From Paenirhizobium selenitireducens ATCC BAA-1503 (lineage in GTDB: Bacteria; Pseudomonadota; Alphaproteobacteria; Rhizobiales; Rhizobiaceae), in contig NZ_JAEG01000007.1 of NCBI RefSeq assembly GCF_000518785.1, forward strand, positions 62,001 through 126,000: a DNA stretch of 64,000 nt. Direction: 5' to 3'. The notes under the pieces were generated by a model that was not told where the DNA came from, did not search any database, and saw only the letters and a program-made list of their open reading frames with translations. A program made the translations under genes and the position numbers. The stretch's first letter is position 1; every line of letters begins with the position of its first letter. Shown here piece by piece: positions 45,688 through 54,923 of this stretch.

Positions 45688-46425
45688 ATGAGCGTGATTG
45701 AGACTGACGGCACCAACCGCATTGCGGACTACGTCGCCGACATTGGTGGATTCAAGACCCAGTTCGATGTCTTCCGTTTCATGAAGCGGCTGACAGAGCA
45801 CTATGGCGCGCGTGCGTTCATGGTGCTGAACCTGCCGTCGGCGACGTCGCTCGATCTGTCGAGCAACTCGATCATCACCAACTGGCCGGCCGACCTCATC
45901 GCCGAGTATGACCAGGTCGCCCTCTTGTCCTCCAGCCCCATCCTGATCCGCCTGCGGACGGCGACGGCACCGTTTACCTTTGACATCGAGCATGTCGCCA
46001 AGCAGCGTGATGCCCGCACGACCGAGATCTCTAAGTCGATGTTCGAGCGTTACCGCATGCCGCGCGGTGCCTATTTCCCGGTCCATGACGCCTCGGGCAT
46101 GCGGGGCGCCGTGTCCTTTGCCGGCGACCGGGCGACGTTTTCGCCCACCGAGATGATGGAGCTGATGTACCTGTCGATCCATGTCTACAATCGGCTGGCC
46201 GAGATCCGCGAACTCGACAACCGCGCGACCGACATGCTGACCGAGCGGGAAATCGATTGCCTGAACTGGACCGCCGCCGGCAAGACCAGCGTCGAGATCG
46301 CCGAGATCCTGGGGCTGTCCGAGCACACCATCAACCACTACCTCAACCGCGCCACCAAGAAGCTCGATACCGTGAACCGCACGCAGGCGGTCGCGAAGGC
46401 ACTGCGGCTCGGGCTGATCAAGTAA
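45688..46425 (+). CDS. LuxR-family regulator (probable solo)
   Basis: 245 residues. N-terminal autoinducer-binding domain (about residues 20-165) and a C-terminal LuxR helix-turn-helix (LTEREIDCLNWTAAGKTSVE, then IAEILGLSEHTINHYL). Of the TraR ligand residues, Trp57 aligns with Leu, Asp70 with Ser, while Tyr61 and Pro71 are kept, so it may not bind acyl-homoserine lactone. No luxI is in the window. It is followed by a terminator. Target genes are not identified; VisN/VisR-type motility control is one possibility. Confidence 0.85.
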   Translation: MSVIETDGTNRIADYVADIGGFKTQFDVFRFMKRLTEHYGARAFMVLNLPSATSLDLSSNSIITNWPADLIAEYDQVALLSSSPILIRLRTATAPFTFDIEHVAKQRDARTTEISKSMFERYRMPRGAYFPVHDASGMRGAVSFAGDRATFSPTEMMELMYLSIHVYNRLAEIRELDNRATDMLTEREIDCLNWTAAGKTSVEIAEILGLSEHTINHYLNRATKKLDTVNRTQAVAKALRLGLIK

Positions 46426-46442
46426 GACCGGTTCCCGAATTC

Positions 46443-46472
46443 AACAGGCTTTTCAGATTTTCGCCTGTTTTC
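46443..46472 (+). terminator. Terminator of the LuxR-type gene
   Basis: 7-bp stem AACAGGC / GCCTGTT with a 13-base loop and a short T run (TTTTCC). Confidence 0.65.
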
Positions 46473-46628
46473 CTGCGGGCCGTCCGCGGCAGCGTCTGCC
46501 TCAAATTTGTTCTTCCGGCTGTTGCTGCGCCCAAAACAAGGGCAGAGGATTCCGGGCCTTCAACAGGCTTTGACCCATCGGCATGATATCCCGTTGAAAT
46601 AATAAGAAAAACGTCGGAAAGGCGAGTC

Positions 46629-46644
46629 TGGCACGGTTTCTGCA
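46629..46644 (+). promoter_or_regulatory. Sigma-54 (RpoN) promoter
   Basis: TGGCACGGTTTCTGCA: GG and GC are exactly ten bases apart and the TGGCACG half is a perfect consensus match. No protein gene follows within 250 bases; the transcript predicted downstream is a structured RNA. Confidence 0.7.
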
Positions 46645-46654
46645 TTGATAGAAA

Positions 46655-46762
46655 CAAGTCCAGAGGGGACGTTGCAAGTCACCTGAAAAAGGTGCGGCAA
46701 GGGAAGCCGTCGTCGAAAATGTCTGCCACTCCGGACATTATTGGCGGCGGTTTTCTTTTCTT
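46655..46762 (+). ncRNA. Candidate sigma-54-dependent small RNA
   Basis: Starts about 12 bases after the RpoN GC element. It has a small hairpin CACCT/AGGTG (46680-46694) and a long imperfect stem formed by 46706-46723 and 46734-46751 around a ten-base loop, followed at once by a T-rich run (TTTTCTTTTC). This is the organisation of an intrinsic terminator at the end of a roughly 105-nucleotide RNA. No open reading frame with a ribosome binding site is seen inside. Expression and family are unverified. Confidence 0.5.
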
Positions 46763-46918
46763 TCACTGATATCCAACGGGCAGCGACCGCTGCCGCCCGG
46801 TCTTTCCGCCGCAGGTCGGGCAGTCCCTGCGCGCGCTTTTCCGGTTGGCGAACCCGTCCCGGTCCACTATCTAGGGCTCAGTCGGCTCCCCAGCGGAGCG
46901 GAACTCTGAGAGGGTGGA

Positions 46919-48076
46919 ATGAGCGCAGTCACGAGAGAGCAGGTTCTGGAGACGCTGAAGGCCGTTCGCGGTCCCGATTTCGAGGGCGATATCATAGCTC
47001 TCGGCATGGTCTCCGATGTCTTCATCTCCGACGGAAAGGTGTATTTTTCCATCACCGTTCCCGCCGAGCGCGCCAACGAACTCGAGCCGCTGCGCCAAGC
47101 CGCCGAACGGGCGGTCAAGGCGATGCCCGGCGTCAAGGGCGCTCTGGTCAGCCTGACCGCCGAACGCAAGGCAGGGGCCGCACCCGCGGCAAAGCCGCAG
47201 CCGGCAGCGCAGGGCCATTCGCATTCCCATTCCCATGCGCCGGCCCAGGCGCCTTCGGGCCAGCGCCCGGCCAAGCAGAACATTCCCGGCATCGGGGCGA
47301 TCATTGCGGTTGCCTCCGGCAAGGGCGGCGTCGGCAAGTCGACGACGGCGGTGAACCTTGCACTGGCCATGAAGGCCAACGGCCTCAAGGTCGGCATTCT
47401 CGATGCCGACGTCTACGGCCCGTCCATGCCGCGCCTGATGGGCATCTCCGGCCGGCCGCAGCAGATCGAGAACCGCATCATCGTGCCGATGGAAAATTAC
47501 GGCATCAAGGTCATGTCGATGGGCTTCCTGGTCGACGAGGGCACGGCGATGATCTGGCGCGGTCCGATGGTCCAGTCGGCGCTGATGCAGATGCTGCGCG
47601 AAGTCGCCTGGGGCGATCTCGACGTGCTGGTGGTCGACATGCCGCCGGGAACCGGCGATGCGCAGTTGACCATGGCCCAGCAGGTGCCGCTGTCCGGCGC
47701 CGTGATCGTCTCGACGCCGCAGGATCTGGCGCTGATCGATGCGCGCAAGGGACTCAATATGTTCAACAAGGTCGAGGTACCCGTCCTCGGCATCGTCGAG
47801 AACATGAGCTATTTCATCGCCCCGGACACGGGCGCGCGCTACGACATCTTCGGTCATGGCGGGGCGCGGGCGGAGGCCGAACGGATCGGCGTGCCCTTCC
47901 TCGGCGAGGTGCCGCTGACCATCGCCATTCGCGAGACGTCGGATGCGGGAACCCCGGTCGTGGTTTCCGATCCGCAGGGGCCGCAGGCCAGAGTTTATCG
48001 CGAAATTGCCGAGAAGGTATGGGCGCAGGTGCAGGCGCGCTCCGGGCGGGCAGCCCCTTCGATCGTCTTCGAGTAG
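46919..48076 (+). CDS. mrp: Mrp/NBP35-family P-loop ATPase, iron-sulfur carrier
   Basis: 385 residues. An N-terminal DUF59 domain, then a His/Ala/Pro linker (HSHSHSHAPAQAP) and a Walker A VASGKGGVGKSTTAV. It is related to ApbC, which hands Fe-S clusters to target enzymes. The usual CxxC near ENMSYF is absent: the sequence reads ENMSYFIAPDTGARYDIFG. It therefore may not hold a bridging cluster in the usual way, or may use other ligands. Convergent with hsp20. Confidence 0.92.
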   Translation: MSAVTREQVLETLKAVRGPDFEGDIIALGMVSDVFISDGKVYFSITVPAERANELEPLRQAAERAVKAMPGVKGALVSLTAERKAGAAPAAKPQPAAQGHSHSHSHAPAQAPSGQRPAKQNIPGIGAIIAVASGKGGVGKSTTAVNLALAMKANGLKVGILDADVYGPSMPRLMGISGRPQQIENRIIVPMENYGIKVMSMGFLVDEGTAMIWRGPMVQSALMQMLREVAWGDLDVLVVDMPPGTGDAQLTMAQQVPLSGAVIVSTPQDLALIDARKGLNMFNKVEVPVLGIVENMSYFIAPDTGARYDIFGHGGARAEAERIGVPFLGEVPLTIAIRETSDAGTPVVVSDPQGPQARVYREIAEKVWAQVQARSGRAAPSIVFE

Positions 48077-48097
48077 GCGCGACAGCGAAAGAATCGA

Positions 48098-48125
48098 CCG
48101 CCGCCCCGGGCGGAAAGGGCGGCGG
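48098..48125. terminator. Hairpin between mrp and hsp20
   Basis: 9-bp stem CCGCCGCCC / GGGCGGCGG with a ten-base loop between convergent stops. No T run on either strand, so Rho-independent action is doubtful. Confidence 0.45.
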
Positions 48126-48139
48126 GATAGCGCGATCCT

Positions 48140-48613
48140 TTATTGTTTTTCGATCGCGACCTTGCGTTCCGCCGGAACAGTGCCCGGCTTTTTCGGCATG
48201 GTGATGGTCAACACGCCCTTGTCGAACGTGGCGGTGACTGCAGCGTCGTCGACGCTCGCCGGCAGGCTCATCGAGCGCTGGAAGCTGCCATAGCGCCGCT
48301 CGACGACATGGAAATTGTCCTTGTCGTCCTTCTTTTCCATCTTCTTCTCGCCCTTGAGGCTCAGCACGCCCTTCTGGATCGAGATGTCGATATCGTCTTC
48401 GGCAATTCCGGGAAGCTCGGCGGTCAACAGGATCTGGTCGTCCTTCTCGACAACGTCGATTGACGGCGCAAGGAAGCCATCGCCTTCGGATGCGGAGAGC
48501 AGCTTGTTCTTGCCGAAGAAGTTCTCAACAACCTGATCCATTTCCTTGCGCAAATCGGCGAAGGGATTGTCGGACCACAGGCTGGGAAGAATATTTGGTG
48601 ACTTGTTTGCCAT
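48140..48613 (-). CDS. Small heat-shock protein, Hsp20/alpha-crystallin family
   Basis: 157 residues. The alpha-crystallin domain shows DVVEKDDQILLTAELPGIAE, FHVVERRYGSFQRSMSLPAS and the closing KGVLTITMPKKPG. Holdase that binds unfolded protein during heat stress. Rhizobia carry several. The upstream region has a GAGGAT ribosome binding site but I cannot confirm a ROSE thermometer. Convergent with mrp. Confidence 0.93.
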   Translation of the reverse strand: MANKSPNILPSLWSDNPFADLRKEMDQVVENFFGKNKLLSASEGDGFLAPSIDVVEKDDQILLTAELPGIAEDDIDISIQKGVLSLKGEKKMEKKDDKDNFHVVERRYGSFQRSMSLPASVDDAAVTATFDKGVLTITMPKKPGTVPAERKVAIEKQ

Positions 48614-48824
48614 GATATCCTCACAGGTGTTGATGTCCCGATGGCCGGAACAGCCAGGATACTAGTGTCGTTGGCTAGCCTCGCCTTGATTGGAGTCAAC
48701 CCTGGCATTTGGTCGGAGCCATCTACATGCGCCCGGAGAGAAGGCGATAACACGCCCCTGTGCCCTGCCGCCGCCGTAACAAGGCTCTTGCATTTTTCGG
48801 CGGCGAGGTGTTTGGTCGCCCGCT

Positions 48825-49850
48825 GTGACCAGCAGCGGCCGTGACACGGGGCGCCATGAGAGTGTTTCGAATTTGATCAAGGCCTACCGACCCGACGGAA
48901 CGGTGGAACTCATCCTCGCGAGTGATCCGCGCGCCTCGCTCGATTCCGCTATCCTTTGGCTCGATCTCGTCAATCCCGACCGCGCCGAGGAAGCACTCGC
49001 AGAGCGGCTTCTCGGAATCCCGTTGCCGACCCGCGACGACCTGAAGGACATCGAACCGTCCAGCCGACTTTATGTCGAGGATTCTGTCGTATTCATGACC
49101 GGCTCTCTGGTCTACCACGTCGAGACCGACCTTCCGGAACTGACCGACGTGGCTTTCATCCTCAGCGACAACCGTCTCATCACCATCCGCTATGCCGAAC
49201 CACGGGCATTCGCCTTGTTCAGTGCAGCACTTCTGCGGGTCCCCGGCAAGTACCAGACCGGCGCGGAAATGATGGCCCGCCTGCTCGAGACCGTCGTCGA
49301 CCGGACGGCGGAAGTGCTGGAGATCGCGGTTGCCCGTCTCGACGCCCTGTCGGCCGAGGTCTTCGTCGACAGCAAGGCGGCGAAGCGCCGACCTCCCCGT
49401 TTCCTCGAGGACAAGCTGCTCGACATTGCGAGCCACCATCGCCTGGTGAGCAAGGCGCGCGACAGCCTGATGTCGCTGTCGCGTCTGGCCACGTTCCTCC
49501 GCTCGCTGCCGCTGATCCGCAAGGATCACGAGGCCGACGAACTGTGCCGGATCGTTGCCCACGACATCCAGTCGCTGTCGGAGCATGCCAGCTTCGTTTC
49601 GAACAACATCACATTCCTGCTCGACGCCTCGCTGGGGCTAATCAATGTCGAGCAGAATGCCATCATCAAGATCTTCTCGATCGCGTCCGTCGTCTTCCTG
49701 CCGCCGACCCTGGTCGCGTCGATCTACGGGATGAACTTCGAGTTCATGCCGGAACTGCACTGGCAGTTCGGCTACGCGCTTGCCATTGGCGCGATGCTGC
49801 TGTCGGCGATCATCCCATTCCTCTTCTTTCGCTGGAAAGGCTGGCTCTGA
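48825..49850 (+). CDS. CorA-family magnesium/divalent cation transporter
   Basis: 341 residues from the GTG at 48825; the real start may be slightly later, since the first 15 residues are poorly conserved. Long cytoplasmic N-terminal domain, then two membrane helices with the signature YGMNFEFMPEL (GMN loop) at the C-terminal end. It takes up magnesium, cobalt or nickel, or exports zinc (ZntB-like); the two roles cannot be separated here. It lies 15 bases before kup, suggesting a common transcript for cation transport. Confidence 0.9.
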   Translation: MTSSGRDTGRHESVSNLIKAYRPDGTVELILASDPRASLDSAILWLDLVNPDRAEEALAERLLGIPLPTRDDLKDIEPSSRLYVEDSVVFMTGSLVYHVETDLPELTDVAFILSDNRLITIRYAEPRAFALFSAALLRVPGKYQTGAEMMARLLETVVDRTAEVLEIAVARLDALSAEVFVDSKAAKRRPPRFLEDKLLDIASHHRLVSKARDSLMSLSRLATFLRSLPLIRKDHEADELCRIVAHDIQSLSEHASFVSNNITFLLDASLGLINVEQNAIIKIFSIASVVFLPPTLVASIYGMNFEFMPELHWQFGYALAIGAMLLSAIIPFLFFRWKGWL

Positions 49851-49865
49851 GAAGCCAGATGTCCC

Positions 49866-51767
49866 ATGGCCCAAGAAACCTCTGAAATTCCGGAAGCACC
49901 CAAGGATTTCCGCAGCCTCGTCTGGCTGAGCCTCGGCTCGGTCGGCGTCGTCTACGGCGACATCGGCACCAGCCCGCTCTACGCCTTCCGCGAGGCGCTG
50001 AAGCCGATCGCCGACGGCGGCATCGAGCGCGAGGAGATCATCGGCCTGATCTCGCTGATCATCTGGACGCTCACCATCATCGTGACGCTCAAATATGTGC
50101 TCTTCCTTCTCAGGGCCGACAACGACGGGGAGGGCGGCACGCTCTCGCTTCTGGCGCTCCTGTCGAAGAAGGTCGGTAGCCACGGCTCGGTACTGATGAT
50201 CCTTGGACTGATCGGCGCCGCTCTGTTCCTCGGGGATTCGATGATCACCCCGGCGCTCTCCGTTCTCTCTGCGGTCGAGGGTCTGAAGCTCGTGACGCCC
50301 GATCTGGAAAGCTTCGTCGTGCCGATTTCGGTCGGCATCCTGATCGGGATCTTCGCCGTGCAGTCGCACGGAACGGGCGCCGTCGCGAAATTCTTCGGAC
50401 CGATCACTGCCGTATGGTTCATCGTTATGGCGCTTGGCGGCGTCGTCCATATCGCCGACGACTTCGGCATCCTCGCCGCCTTCAATCCGTGGCACGCCGT
50501 CAGCTTCCTGCTGCGCGAGGGCTTTCTCGGCATCATCGTGCTCGGCGCCGTCTTCCTGACCGTGACCGGTGCCGAGGCACTCTATGCCGACCTTGGCCAT
50601 TTCGGCCGCCGGCCGATCCAGTGGGCCTGGTTCGCGCTGGTATTCCCCGCCCTGGTGCTCAACTACCTGGGGCAGGGGGCGCTGGTGATGCAACACCCCG
50701 AGGCCGCTTCCGATCCGTTCTTCCTGATGTTTCCGGAATGGGCGCTGCTGCCGGTCGTCGTGCTGGCGACGGCTGCCACCATCATTGCCAGCCAGGCGGT
50801 GATCACCGGTGCCTTCTCGCTGGTGCGCCAGGCGATCCATCTCGGCTTCCTGCCGCGCATGCAAATCCTCTTCACCTCGGAAACCCATACCGGGCAGATC
50901 TACCTGCCGACCGTGAATGCCCTTCTGCTGTTTGGTGTTCTGGCGCTCGTCCTGCTGTTCCAGAGCTCCGAGGCGCTGGCGACGGCCTATGGCATCTCCG
51001 TGACCGGGGCCATGGTGGTCACCACGATCATGGCCTTCAGCTTCGTCCGCACCCGCTGGAACTGGAGCATCACGACGTCGATCGTCCTGCTGCTGCCGCT
51101 CTTCCTGCTCGAACTGGTGTTCCTCGGCGCCAATATGCTCAAGGTGCATGACGGCGGCTATGTGCCCGTGCTGTTTGCCGGCGGCTTCACCGTGGTGATG
51201 TGGACCTGGCGGCGCGGCACCGCGATTCTCTTTGCCAAGACCCGCCATGCCGACGTGCCGCTGGCCTCCTTCATCGCCTCGATCGAGAAGAAGAGCGAGC
51301 ACGCGCCGGTGAGCGTCGCCGGCACGGCGATCTTCCTGACCAGCGACCCGGAAACGGCCCCGGCCGCCCTGCTGCACAATCTCAAGCACAACCACGTCAT
51401 CCACGAGCGCAACATCATCCTCACCATCAAGACGGTGAACCGCCCGCGGGCGACCGAGGCAGAGCGCTTCGTGGTGGAACAGCTGTCCGAGCGCTTCTCG
51501 CGCGTCGAGATCCGCTTCGGCTTCATGGAGAACCAGAACGTCTCGAAGGCGCTGGCCAATCTGCGGCGCGGCGGCCTGAAGTTCGACATCATGTCGACCT
51601 CATTCTATCTCGGCCGGCGCAAGCTGGTTCCGGATGCGAAATCCGGCATGCCCTATTGGCAGGATCGCCTCTACATCACGCTCGCCAACACGGCGACCGA
51701 CCCGTCGGACTATTTCCGCCTGCCGGCCAACCGCGTCGTCGAATTGGGTTCCCACGTCATTATCTAA
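49866..51767 (+). CDS. kup: Low-affinity potassium transporter Kup
   Basis: 633 residues, usual length. Around 12 membrane helices then a cytoplasmic tail. The start [19 protein letters not shown] is the Kup signature, and [18 protein letters not shown] follows. It brings in K+ with protons. Ends before a strong terminator. Directly follows the CorA-like gene. Confidence 0.96.
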   Translation: MAQETSEIPEAPKDFRSLVWLSLGSVGVVYGDIGTSPLYAFREALKPIADGGIEREEIIGLISLIIWTLTIIVTLKYVLFLLRADNDGEGGTLSLLALLSKKVGSHGSVLMILGLIGAALFLGDSMITPALSVLSAVEGLKLVTPDLESFVVPISVGILIGIFAVQSHGTGAVAKFFGPITAVWFIVMALGGVVHIADDFGILAAFNPWHAVSFLLREGFLGIIVLGAVFLTVTGAEALYADLGHFGRRPIQWAWFALVFPALVLNYLGQGALVMQHPEAASDPFFLMFPEWALLPVVVLATAATIIASQAVITGAFSLVRQAIHLGFLPRMQILFTSETHTGQIYLPTVNALLLFGVLALVLLFQSSEALATAYGISVTGAMVVTTIMAFSFVRTRWNWSITTSIVLLLPLFLLELVFLGANMLKVHDGGYVPVLFAGGFTVVMWTWRRGTAILFAKTRHADVPLASFIASIEKKSEHAPVSVAGTAIFLTSDPETAPAALLHNLKHNHVIHERNIILTIKTVNRPRATEAERFVVEQLSERFSRVEIRFGFMENQNVSKALANLRRGGLKFDIMSTSFYLGRRKLVPDAKSGMPYWQDRLYITLANTATDPSDYFRLPANRVVELGSHVII

Positions 51768-51790
51768 CGGGATAGTCCTGGTGACCCGAA

Positions 51791-51818
51791 AGCCGCCGTG
51801 TCCCGGCGGCTTTTTTTT
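51791..51818 (+). terminator. Rho-independent terminator of kup
   Basis: AGCCGCCG / CGGCGGCT stem with a five-base loop and eight T. Confidence 0.9.
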
Positions 51819-51918
51819 GTGCCCTGCCGCGCCACGAAAAGCAGGTCCATTAACCAAGCATCAAGGTTAATGCCGGATATTTCTCTAATATAGCCGTTGT
51901 AACGTATGGAGTACCGGT

Positions 51919-53091
51919 TTGCGTTCGAGAAGCCGTCTGCTGAAGCTGTCCGTCTTGCGTCTGGAAAAGTGGACATCGCCTGTGGTCTTTGGCCTCGTGT
52001 CATGGCTTGCCTTCCCGTCCATCGCCGCCCAGGCGGACCTCGCGGGCCTGATCACCGGCAACGACCGGGGCAGCAGCAACTGGCGCATGGTGCTGACCGC
52101 CTCTCCGGCAGGCTCCATCCATCAGGCGCAGCTCGCCTTTTCCGACACCGAAGCCTCGTCCGCGCTCAGCAAGGACAGCGGCATCCTGCTCCCCGACGGC
52201 CGCAAGATCGCACTTGACGGCGGCAAGACCGAAGCCGACCCGCTGCCGGACGAGGACCGCGTGACCCGCAGCCTGAAGAAGGGCAGGGTACTCGCCGTGG
52301 AGGCGATGCAGCCGCCCAAGGCCTTCTCGGCGGGTTCGGTGCTGAAGCGCACCTCCTCGCTGATGGATCCGAAGGAGACGCCCGCCGAACTCACCGCATT
52401 CGTCCGTTCCAGGGCCAAGCCGGTCGAACTCGCGGCCTTCTATTTCAAGAAGCCGGAACCAGCCGCGGATATCGGCGTGCCGCCCATGCTCGCTTCGCTC
52501 GTCACCAACCGCCAGGCAGATGTGCTGGCGACCGCCTACGCCCCGGCCGAACCGGATTTCGCCAGCGTTTCGCCATTCGATGCCGTCCTGACGAAGAAGC
52601 CCGAGTCCGGCCGCTTCGTCCCGACGATCGGACCGAACGACCATGCCTGGGCGGCGAGCGTGCTGCCGCCGTCAGTCTTCTCCGCCCGCGAGCAGCAATG
52701 CCTCGCCTCGGGCATCTATTTCGAATCGCGCGGCGAATCGGTCAAGGGCCAGGCGGCCGTCGCCCAGGTCATCCTCAACCGCGTGCGCAATCCGGCCTAT
52801 CCCGACACGATCTGCGGTGTGGTCTACCAGAACGAGGATTGGCGCAACCGCTGCCAGTTCTCCTTCGCCTGCGACAACATCAAGGATCGGGTGAACTCCC
52901 AGCACCACTGGAAAGTCGCCCGCGAAGTGGCGCTCGCCGTCACCGCCGGCAAGATCTGGCTGAAGGAAGTCGGCTCCTCCACGCACTACCATGCCGTCTA
53001 TGTTCGTCCGGGCTGGGCCCGCACGATGAAGAAGGTCGGCCGCATCGGCCTGCACGTCTTCTATCGCACCTATGGCGGCGGCTGGAGCTGA
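51919..53091 (+). CDS. Cell wall hydrolase (SleB-type, Hydrolase_2)
   Basis: 390 residues from the TTG at 51919; no better ATG is close. Signal-like hydrophobic stretch near residues 20-38, a long variable region, then the Hydrolase_2 domain (ASGIYFESRGESVKGQAAVA followed by QVILNRVRNP). The Glu in FESRGE is the catalytic residue of spore-lytic SleB and related lytic transglycosylases. It should act on peptidoglycan in the periplasm. Precedes atpI by 270 bases with a separate promoter. Confidence 0.85.
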   Translation: MRSRSRLLKLSVLRLEKWTSPVVFGLVSWLAFPSIAAQADLAGLITGNDRGSSNWRMVLTASPAGSIHQAQLAFSDTEASSALSKDSGILLPDGRKIALDGGKTEADPLPDEDRVTRSLKKGRVLAVEAMQPPKAFSAGSVLKRTSSLMDPKETPAELTAFVRSRAKPVELAAFYFKKPEPAADIGVPPMLASLVTNRQADVLATAYAPAEPDFASVSPFDAVLTKKPESGRFVPTIGPNDHAWAASVLPPSVFSAREQQCLASGIYFESRGESVKGQAAVAQVILNRVRNPAYPDTICGVVYQNEDWRNRCQFSFACDNIKDRVNSQHHWKVAREVALAVTAGKIWLKEVGSSTHYHAVYVRPGWARTMKKVGRIGLHVFYRTYGGGWS

Positions 53092-53228
53092 TCCCCAGCC
53101 AAATGACCGCGCTCCCTGCGACCATTGGCGGGGTTTTCCCGCCAAGTGCCCCCCAAGATTCGGCGCTTTCAACTTAAGTCTATGATTTTCCCCGGTTAAT
53201 TTGTGGTGAAACTTGCCCTTCGTATGCC

Positions 53229-53257
53229 TTGACTATGGGGGCTCTCAAAATTATGGT
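53229..53257 (+). promoter_or_regulatory. Promoter of the atp operon
   Basis: TTGACT and TATGGT are 17 bases apart, and the preceding C gives the rhizobial CTTGAC form. The predicted start leaves an untranslated leader of about 100 bases before atpI. Confidence 0.6.
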
Positions 53258-53361
53258 GCGCGCGACTTCAAGACGGGCTGGAAGGGTTCAAATCCTGCCG
53301 TATCTACATTGCTGTCGGGCCAAGCGCGGTCCGGAGAAACGCAGAACGGACGGAGGGAACC

Positions 53362-53724
53362 ATGACCGATAACCGCGAAGAGGGTCTGGAAGAGCGTCGC
53401 AGGCGCCTGGCTGCCGAACTGGCGGTCAAGGGTGTCGAGACGAGGGGTGAAAAAGCCGCCGACGAGCGGGCCGAGCAGAACCGGAAAGGTTATGCCGAGG
53501 CCATGAAGCTCTCGAGCGAATTTATCTCCGCCGTCGTTGTTGGTGCGATCCTGGGCTATCTTTTCGACCGTTTTGTCGGTACTGCGCCCTGGGGCATGAT
53601 CGTGCTCCTGTTACTCGGGTTCTGTGCCGGTGTTTTGAACGTGCTGAGGACTGCGGGCAAGGTGGCGTCGCCCCATCCGGCGGACCGCGGCACGAAGGCA
53701 GAGAATAAGCGCGACGCCGGCTGA
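53362..53724 (+). CDS. atpI: ATP synthase protein I
   Basis: 120 residues. A charged N-terminus is followed by two membrane helices ([20 protein letters not shown] and [19 protein letters not shown]). AtpI helps insert the c-ring and import magnesium. First gene of the F0 operon, followed by atpB after 70 bases. Confidence 0.93.
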   Translation: MTDNREEGLEERRRRLAAELAVKGVETRGEKAADERAEQNRKGYAEAMKLSSEFISAVVVGAILGYLFDRFVGTAPWGMIVLLLLGFCAGVLNVLRTAGKVASPHPADRGTKAENKRDAG

Positions 53725-53794
53725 TCAGGGCCGCGAAGTGCTACACAGGCAGACCTCCGCTTGCGGGCGGACTAAAAGCGAAAGAGACCAGACG

Positions 53795-54547
53795 GTGTCA
53801 AACGATCCGACTCATCAGTTCCAGATCCAGAAGATTGTTCCGATCGAGATCGGCGGGATTGATTTTTCGTTCACCAATGCTTCGCTGTTCATGGTCGCAA
53901 CGGTCGCCTGCGCTTCCGCCTTCCTCTACTTCTCGACCTCCAGCCGCGGCCTGATCCCGACCCGCGCCCAGTCGGTCGCCGAAATGTCCTATGAATTCAT
54001 CGCCTCGATGCTGCGCGAAGGCGCCGGCAGCCACGGCATGAAGTTCTTCCCCATGGTCTTCTCGCTGTTCATGTTCGTGCTGACCGCGAACCTGCTCGGC
54101 ATGATGCCCTACTTCTTCACCATCACCAGCCAGATCGTCGTCACCTTCGCACTGGCGATCTTCGTCATCGGTACCGTGCTGGTTTATGGTTTCATGAAGC
54201 ACGGCTTCGGCTTCCTCAAGCTGTTCGTGCCCTCGGGCGTGCCGGGAGCCCTGCTGCTGCTCGTCGTGCCGATCGAAGTGATCTCGTTCCTGTCGCGTCC
54301 GATCTCGCTCTCCATTCGTCTGTTCGCCAACATGCTGGCCGGACATATTACGCTCAAGGTGTTCGCAGGCTTCGTCGCCTCGCTCGGAACCCTGGGTGCG
54401 CTGGGCATTGGCGGCGCCATTCTGCCCCTGATCATGACCGTCGCTCTGACGGGTCTCGAGTTCCTCGTCGCCTTCCTGCAGGCTTATGTCTTTGCGGTAC
54501 TGACTTGCATGTACCTCAACGACGCAATTCACCCTGGCGGGCACTAA
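53795..54547 (+). CDS. atpB: ATP synthase F0 subunit a
   Basis: 250 residues from the GTG at 53795 ([16 protein letters not shown]); an upstream start at 53738 is less likely. It forms the proton half-channels; the essential Arg is in [15 protein letters not shown], and the helices before and after are membrane segments. Second gene of atpIBEF'F. Confidence 0.96.
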   Translation: MSNDPTHQFQIQKIVPIEIGGIDFSFTNASLFMVATVACASAFLYFSTSSRGLIPTRAQSVAEMSYEFIASMLREGAGSHGMKFFPMVFSLFMFVLTANLLGMMPYFFTITSQIVVTFALAIFVIGTVLVYGFMKHGFGFLKLFVPSGVPGALLLLVVPIEVISFLSRPISLSIRLFANMLAGHITLKVFAGFVASLGTLGALGIGGAILPLIMTVALTGLEFLVAFLQAYVFAVLTCMYLNDAIHPGGH

Positions 54548-54615
54548 GGATCACCGACATTGACGTCTGAAGACGTCAGTCATTCGCCGCAACAACCATT
54601 CTAAGGAGATCAATC

Positions 54616-54843
54616 ATGGAAGCGGAAGCAGCAAAGTACATCGGCGCAGGTCTGGCTTGCTTTGGTATGGCCGGCACGGCTCTCGGCCTCGGCAACATCT
54701 TCGGCAACTACCTGTCCGGCGCTCTGCGCAATCCGTCTGCCGCTGACAGCCAGTTCGGCCGTCTGGTATTCGGCTTCGCCGTTACGGAAGCTCTGGGCAT
54801 CTTCTCGCTGCTCATCGCTCTCCTCCTCCTGTTCGCCGTCTAA
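54616..54843 (+). CDS. atpE: ATP synthase F0 subunit c
   Basis: 75 residues, two membrane helices. The proton-carrying Glu is in [13 protein letters not shown]; the polar loop is [21 protein letters not shown] is a strong ribosome binding site, fitting the high copy number of the c-ring. Confidence 0.97.
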   Translation: MEAEAAKYIGAGLACFGMAGTALGLGNIFGNYLSGALRNPSAADSQFGRLVFGFAVTEALGIFSLLIALLLLFAV

Positions 54844-54923
54844 TACCGGCCGGGTTCTGGGGTCACGGCTCGCCCTGAGGCGGCCGTGATCCTTCGCATT
54901 TGAGAATACACCTGGAGGTGAGC

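Larger units (their letters stand above)
46426..46918. other. Intergenic region luxR-type to mrp
   Basis: 493 bases with no protein gene. It contains the luxR terminator (46443-46472), a sigma-54-type promoter (46629-46644) and a candidate small RNA (about 46655-46762). The remaining 150 bases up to mrp presumably hold the mrp promoter; no strong sequence is seen there. Confidence 0.7.

Noticed and set aside
46741..48204. Plus-strand 487-residue frame overlapping mrp
   Set aside because: Shifted frame of mrp; the in-frame mrp has Walker A and DUF59 motifs.
48614..48750. ROSE RNA thermometer before hsp20
   Set aside because: A GAGGAT ribosome binding site is present but I could not pair the expected anti-Shine-Dalgarno element.
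49638..51404. 588-residue acidic/basic open frame on the minus strand
   Set aside because: Antisense to kup, with the charged low-complexity composition typical of shadow frames.
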